Assembly (NCBI GenBank): GCA_024196135.1
Contig: JAMQCK010000038.1
Location: 82,188-146,187 of the forward strand
DNA from: Pleurotus ostreatus/Saccharomyces cerevisiae fusant
Taxonomy: Eukaryota; Opisthokonta
DNA length: 64,000 nucleotides
Direction of reading: 5' to 3'
The notes beneath the pieces are model-generated. The model saw only the letters and a list, made by a program, of their open reading frames with translations, searched no databases and was not told the DNA's origin. Shown here in pieces: positions 58,951-64,000 of this stretch. Position 1 is the first letter of the stretch, and each line of letters starts with the position of its first letter. Position numbers and translations under genes: made by a program.

Positions 58951-59797
58951 GGTCACGGTTGCCTGACGTACTGCCTTGGCTTGAACACCCCCGATGAAGG
59001 TCGCCTGGTGCCGAGCTCGAGTGTTAGTACGTCCTGACGCCGTCCCTGCAGAGCCACGAGCTTCAAACGAGCGCCCGGCTTTCCGCGTTCCGCAAAGCTG
59101 TACGCCTGCTCCGACCAACTTGCCATCTTGGTTGGCTCCTCTCGAGTCTCCCTGCGATTGTCCAGCGCGTGCAGGGGCCAGGCTCTGTAGTTAAGGGTGT
59201 TGGTGGACTATGTAGTACCAAAATGCTACCGTGACAATCGTGCCACTAGCTATTCGGACTTCGGAGGCGGCTGTACGACTTGCATGTGAAGAGATCGTCC
59301 TGGCTCACTTGACTGAACTTTTTTTTGTCTCTGCATTTTATTCGCGCAGCAGGTAACTATGCAGTACCAAGACGCGCTAGCCCATAGGCGGGCACCTACT
59401 TGACTGAACTGTGAGGGTTCCGATTGGAGGAGTTACGGTTGGAGAGAAGCAGCGGTATTGCGACGAACAAATATGCGCAAACAGCGGAGACTTGTTTTAC
59501 CTTGTCCTGGTGGTCAGGAGATCGCTACCTGTATGCTGCATGGCCCGCGCGGTGCGTCCTGGGATAGATTGACGCTCGAAGCAAAATGAATGGCGCTGCA
59601 TGAGGCCATACGAGGCCGGCGCATGTGCGGCGAGAGGGCGACCACATTGATCCGCACGACGCGACACGAAGGACGAGCACATGCACGATGTCGATAACGT
59701 TGGTTGATGAACAGCATCGTATATATACCACGAAGCGCGCTCCAGGCGGCTTTCCCGAGCCTCCTCGGACCGCCCACTGCCCACCCCCGTCTCCGAC
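58951..59797. other. Gene-poor stretch and S28 promoter
   Basis: Contains a T-run (TTTTTTTT at 59319-59326) and TATATATA at 59720-59727, 71 bp before the S28 peptidase ATG. A short repeat, ACTTGACTGAACT, occurs at 59308-59320 and again at 59398-59410. No gene supported. Confidence 0.5.
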
Positions 59798-61711
59798 ATG
59801 GTTTACGGGATGTCCCTCGCGCGCCTCGCGCTTGCCGGTGCTTTCGCCACGGGCGTCGTTCAGGCTCGCCTCCCCAAGCCCCCGGGTGTCATTAAGCCTC
59901 CTGGCGTCCCTAGGCTTGAGGTCGCAGAGGTCGGCCCGATCCACAGTCGCAACGGGACGGAGCTGCCGCCGTACAACACCACGTACTACTTCGACCAGCT
60001 CATGGACCACAATGACCCGTCGAAGGGCACCTTCAAGCAGCGGTACTGGCACACTTACGAGCACTACGAGGAGGGTGGCCCAGTCATCATCATGACTCCG
60101 GGGTAAGCACTACTAGTAGCTGGTGGCGCGGGGAATCCGGGCTAACGACCGCGTCTAGTGAGGGCAACGCCGATGGTTACTGGAGCTACCTAACCAACAG
60201 CTCCATCAACGGGCTTCTTGCCGAGCAGGCGCGTGCACCTTCCTCTTCCTACGCGTCTACTTACTGACACCAAACAGGAGAACGCGACTGCCATTGTGAT
60301 TGAGCACCGCTTCTATGGCGAATCCAACCCCCTCCCGGATCTTTCCTCCGAGAGCCTCAAGCTGCACACGATCCAGCAGGCGATCGACGACCTCAAGTAC
60401 TTCGCTGAGAATGTCGTACTCCCCATGCCGAATGGCGACCAGCTTACGCCGGACAAGGCCCCTTGGGTCATGATGGGCGGCTCGTACTCGGGCGCGCTCA
60501 CCAGCTGGGTCATGACCAAGTACGCGGACGCGTCCATGCATCGGCACTATACTGACTCGCGAGATTGCTAGCACCGACTTCATTTGGGCAGGTTACGCGA
60601 GCTCCGCGGTCGTGGAGGCCATTACCGACTTCTGGAAATACTTCGAGCCCATCCGCCAGAACATGCCCCAGAACTGCTCCGCGGACGTGCAGGCCGTCAT
60701 AACCTACATTGACGACATCGCCGCGAAGAACGACACGGACGCCCTCAACAAGATTGCTGACGACTTCGGTCTCAGCGACATTGCCGACCACTTCGACGAT
60801 GTCGTCGGCACGCTTCGCTACAACCTGTGGGACTGGCAAAGCCTTTCCATCCTGACTGGCCCGAACGGCGCGTTCTATCAGTTCTGCGACGCACTCGAGG
60901 TGAAGGATAATGGTGACGTCGCACCCGAAGCGGGTTGGGGCGTTGACCACGCGTATGCTGCCTGGTCCTCGTACTTCAAGAACCAGTACATCGACGATTG
61001 TGCGTTATGCTCACTTCCAAGCGACACCGGAGGCTGACATAAGTTACAGACCTCAGCAGCGGTGGCTACGATAGCGTGTTCGATGCCTTCGACACCTATG
61101 ACACCAACCGTACTTTCTGGACTAGCACGGAGGTTGACAACAGTCAGTCACATTCCTTACTCTTGCGGCTTAATCACTGACATGGTCGCAGGCTACCGCT
61201 CCTGGCAGTGGATTGTCTGCAATGAGGTCGGATACATCCAGGATGCCGCGCCAGAGGGCGAGCCATCGCTCATCTCGCGCATCGTCAGCCCTGCGTACGA
61301 CCTGCGCCAGTGCGTCAACTTCTTCCCAGACTACTTCCCGGAGACGCCCGTTCCCAACGTGAACGCGACGAACACCGCGTACAAGGGATGGGACGTCCAG
61401 GAGGACCGCCTCTTCTTCGCCAACGGCATCAGTGCGTCTCGCTTTGCTTTCTTTGTTACTGGATTGCTAATTGGGTCTTCTTTGCTCTTGCAGAGGACCC
61501 CTGGCGTGAGGCTACCATGTCCGCGGAGGGCGTAACTACGAAGAGTACCGACCGCCAGCCCATCAAGATCGGCGACGGCATTCACTGCTCCGACCTCAGC
61601 GCGAAGGCCGGCAAGGCCGACGAAACCATCCGCGCCGTGCAGGAGTCCGCCCTGGAGTACCTGCACACCTGGATCGGGGAGTGGAAGACGGAGAAGGCGA
61701 AGCGGGCATGA
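59798..61711 (+). CDS. Secreted serine peptidase family S28
   Basis: Prolyl carboxypeptidase/dipeptidyl-peptidase II-like enzyme, probably secreted or vacuolar. Seven exons (59798-60102, 60159-60228, 60278-60519, 60572-60999, 61050-61142, 61192-61431, 61494-61711) sum to 1596 nt, 531 aa. The signal peptide is MVYGMSLARLALAGAFATGVVQA. YYFDQLMDHNDPSKGTFKQRYW and VIEHRFYGES are S28 hallmarks. Nucleophile Ser in MMGGSYSGAL; Asp in FFANGIKDPWR; His in GDGIHCSDL. Several Asn-x-Thr sites. Intron 2 starts with GC rather than GT (see finding). TATATATA lies 71 bp upstream. Confidence 0.95.
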
Positions 61712-62122
61712 GGGAGTCGAATAACCTATTGACTGGTCTGTGAGGTCACTGGAGTGTATACCTCCACGATACTTACGCTGATGCTGATAATGAGTGGGTA
61801 TTGGATGAAGTGAACGACTGTCAGTCAGCTTGATGAAGTTTCGCCGTGTTTAGGTGCGTATATCCTTCGAGCAAAGTCCCTCTGGGGCGCCTACTACTGA
61901 CCCTCTGCCCACATCACAATGCAGATGATGGTCGGTGTATGGGGGTGACACTTCGGTCAGTCTACCCATGAGAAGTTCCATTCAAGAGATGTACATCAAG
62001 GTCTCGTTACAACACTGCTCTCGACTACGACCTTGATGTCCGTGATCCAGCTTCAACTCTACACTAGATAAGTGGCTCCCATCGATGCCTGCTGCCCGCT
62101 CTGGCGCACTCCCCTCCTTCCT
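61712..62122. other. Intergenic region
   Basis: 411 bp of 3' flank of the S28 gene and 5' flank of the 7-TM gene. No TATA or repeat recognised. Confidence 0.4.
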
Positions 62123-63516
62123 ATGCCCTCTGACCGCCTAGCCTTTGCTTCGTTCGCCGTGGAGACCTTCCTTTATGGCCTGTACCTCGCGGTCGCACTT
62201 CTGTCGCTGTTTCTCCTCTACCGGCGATCGCGGGAGACCAAACCCTTTGCCGGCGCAAGCGCGACAAGCATACCGCTGCTTGTAGGCCCATGGGCACTGA
62301 TCGTATGCGTAACCGCAGTCAGTGCTATCCGAAGCATGCTTGAATGTGGACTGACAGTCCCGCGCAGCATTGGACATGCGGCTTTGTGCGCATCTTCACG
62401 GCGTTCTTCCTCCAGAACGAGGGTCAAGCTCCGGGAAACTATTTGGCAAGCGAACTGCCTTTGCACGCGGCGCAGAAGGTGTTCTTGCTGGCGACCATAA
62501 TGCTGTGGGACTTGACGATGGTTCGTGACAGCTGGTATGCTGCTATTGCTCAGATATTCACGGAAAGCCCAGACCTACCGACTCTTCATCATCTTCCACC
62601 GTCAGCGTTCCGTCCTGGTCTTCCCAGCTGTGGTCATTGTTGGATTTGTTGGTGCGAGATCCTCCTGGTAGTACGAGATTTTGCCCGCTGACAGTCGTTC
62701 ATAGCGTGTGCTATTGGGGTCTTTGTACAACTATTCAAGGTGCTTCCCAGCCCTTCAGACGCGCCTCGAGTGTTGATAAAATCCTCAGCATGATCCGATG
62801 ACTTTGCACACATTAGGAGGGCACTGGGTTGTAAGCGACTATGCCTTGTCCTTGAGGTGCGACGATTACAGGCCTTTGGGATTTAGCTTTGCTGATATTG
62901 CCTTCCGAAGCATGAACATCTACAGCACTGGTCAGATAAAACTCCTCGAGGTCTTCACAGCTGAAGTAACTCACCCACTCCATAGCGATGATAACCTGGC
63001 GTATCCTGAGACAATCGAGATTTTCCTTTCGTAGTGGAGGTCCATCCGTGTCGGTACGTGTATATACAACAACCGTCTCTCGGAATTCTGACCAAGTGCA
63101 CGCAGGTCAGCCTCGCAATATTCATCGAAAGCGCTGCGATTGGGATGTGAGCGTCTCTGTTCCTCTGAATCTCTGACACTGATCCTTCGACATCCAGACT
63201 ACACGGCTTCTTCTTCGTAGCGACCTACCTCGCACAGCATCCCGCGCACAACTTCGCCGTTGACTCCGGCCCACCGGTGTACGGACTTGCCCTGGCGCTG
63301 ATCAACTTGCGAGTCGCCCTCGGGATTCCGTCACAAGCGAGCTCTAGGAGTGATCTGGATAACCTTTCTGGGTTGGCCAGCGGGGTTGTGTTCGCGCCGG
63401 CTTCGACGGATAGACATGTGCATAGCGTAGCACTTGCGTTGGGACGTGCAGGGGAGTCTGCGGACTTGGAGGATTCGCGCGTCGATGTAATCATGTCGAG
63501 CAGTGTAACGAAGTGA
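62123..63516 (+). CDS. Multi-TM orphan membrane protein of the agaricomycete 7-TM type
   Basis: First exons read MPSDRLAFASFAVETFLYGLYLAVALLSLFLLYRR, with a first TM, then PLLVGPWALIVCVTA|HWTCGFVRIFTAFF, KVFLLATIMLWDLTM|TYRLFIIFHRQRSVLVFPAVVIVGFVACAIGVFVQLFK; bars mark introns. Further on, AMITWRILRQSRFSFRSG, SLAIFIESAAIG and a C-terminal NFAVDSGPPVYGLALALINLRVALG. This order of seven helices with a WRI-loop and ESAA segment is common in large, uncharacterised agaricomycete families. The cytosolic tail is Ser/Asp-rich. The segment 62750-63130 could not be spliced cleanly, so exon limits there are uncertain and decay is possible. The alternative start is 62072. Confidence 0.7.
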
Positions 63517-64000
63517 TTTCGTGGGCCCTCTGGGTATCACTGTAGATCCTGGACAAAATTCACCGGCGTGCCTTCCTCACGCACAAAAACGCGTGAAAAG
63601 TCACGATTTCGTTACGATTTTGCGTGACGAACGTTGAAAAAGCACCCTTTTTGCGTGAAAGCTCACGCACCTCAGACTCACTCGGTGCGTGAGTATCATG
63701 CGACGCGAGTTGGCGTGACAAAACGTGGGTCGCGAAGTGCGTGAGGAACCTGGGTGGGTGTCACCCGTGTGTTGCGCCGATGAGTCTCGCTATCTCCGTG
63801 CCGAAGTTTGCCGCTGATGTTATCGCCGTGTTATCTAACACGTGCGCAGCCGGGTCAATCGTCTGTTACCATTTACACGGGCTGTCCTCTGACTTCAAAA
63901 TAATAAAGCCTTCGAAGTGGCAGTTCATCTCAGATATATATGCAGGTACGCTATCTTTCGCATTTTCTGTACTACATGGCCGCCGAGGATGTCGCCCGAC
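63517..64000. repeat. Non-coding end with clustered GCGTGA/TCACGC motifs
   Basis: Eight copies of GCGTGA or its complement at 63577, 63591, 63622, 63653, 63663, 63687, 63713 and 63739 (first base). Downstream a perfect 7-bp-arm palindrome, CGTGTTATCTAACACG, is at 63827-63842. No coding frame. The region continues past the window edge. Confidence 0.55.

Noticed and set aside
59380..59460. tRNA-like segment (GGTTCCGATTGG)
   Set aside because: No matching acceptor stem, D-arm or anticodon arm around it.
57945..59797. Possible transposable element in the gene-poor gap
   Set aside because: No terminal repeats, target-site duplication, or transposase/RT motif seen; only a weak gene relic and a 13-bp direct repeat.

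Overview
The window is nuclear DNA of a filamentous basidiomycete, probably an Agaricomycete. The genes are densely packed, GC-rich and protein-coding, and are cut by many short introns of about 50 nt with GTNNGT donors, CTNAC/CTGAC-like branch sites and YAG acceptors. Gene content is typical of mushroom-forming fungi: a membrane-anchored GH9 endoglucanase, a fungalysin protease, an S28 peptidase, a double-psi beta-barrel secreted protein and a 7-TM orphan. I rebuilt most gene models by hand. For almost all of them the exon lengths sum to a multiple of three, which is an internal check. No CRISPR array, prokaryotic operon, rRNA, convincing tRNA or intact transposon was seen.

Layout. 1-1647 (-): 5' part of an FG nucleoporin that runs off the left edge. 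1976-4535 (-): Vps1 dynamin. 4763-6699 (-): kynurenine-type aminotransferase. 6933-13150 (-): 22-exon Slh1/ASCC3-like Ski2 helicase lacking its last Sec63 module. 13628-15934 (+): sugar transporter with a 4-nt exon. 16191-16991 (-): Imp2 mitochondrial peptidase. 17408-18311 (+): orphan. 18775-20268 (-): Cyp40. 20480-22227 (+): Lcb1 of serine palmitoyltransferase. 22415-23472 (-): nucleotidyltransferase-fold protein. 23834-25726 (-): Gfd2/YDR514C-like nuclease-fold protein with a 6-nt exon. 26275-29957 (-): Pah1/lipin. 30664-32051 (-): Ser-rich single-pass surface protein. 32845-34398 (-): PKA regulatory subunit. 34708-36383 (-): Herp/Usa1-like ERAD protein. 36631-38812 (-): GH9 endoglucanase. 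39063-41409 (-): fungalysin. 42054-43199 (-): PI31. 43441-46890 (+): Prp5. 47301-49666 (+): MFS drug transporter. 49909-53241 (-): ankyrin-FYVE-C2HC-RING protein. 53534-54646 (-): nicotinamide riboside kinase. 55010-55515 (-): DPBB secreted protein. 56614-57944 (+): nucleoside hydrolase. A gene-poor stretch with a probable gene relic follows. 59798-61711 (+): S28 peptidase. 62123-63516 (+): 7-TM protein. 63577-63744: a dense GCGTGA/TCACGC motif cluster.

Genes appear to act independently rather than as a biosynthetic cluster. Loose themes are membrane lipids and trafficking (Vps1, Lcb1, Pah1, Herp/Usa1-like, FYVE protein), NAD supply (aminotransferase of the kynurenine route, riboside kinase, nucleoside hydrolase), RNA and translation quality control (Prp5, Slh1-like), and secreted hydrolases at the right half. 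The most noteworthy signals are extreme microexons (4, 6, 10, 12, 14, 17 and 21 nt), several of which carry catalytic motifs; the truncated and apparently inactive second cassette of the Slh1 homologue; and the ANK-FYVE-C2HC-RING architecture.
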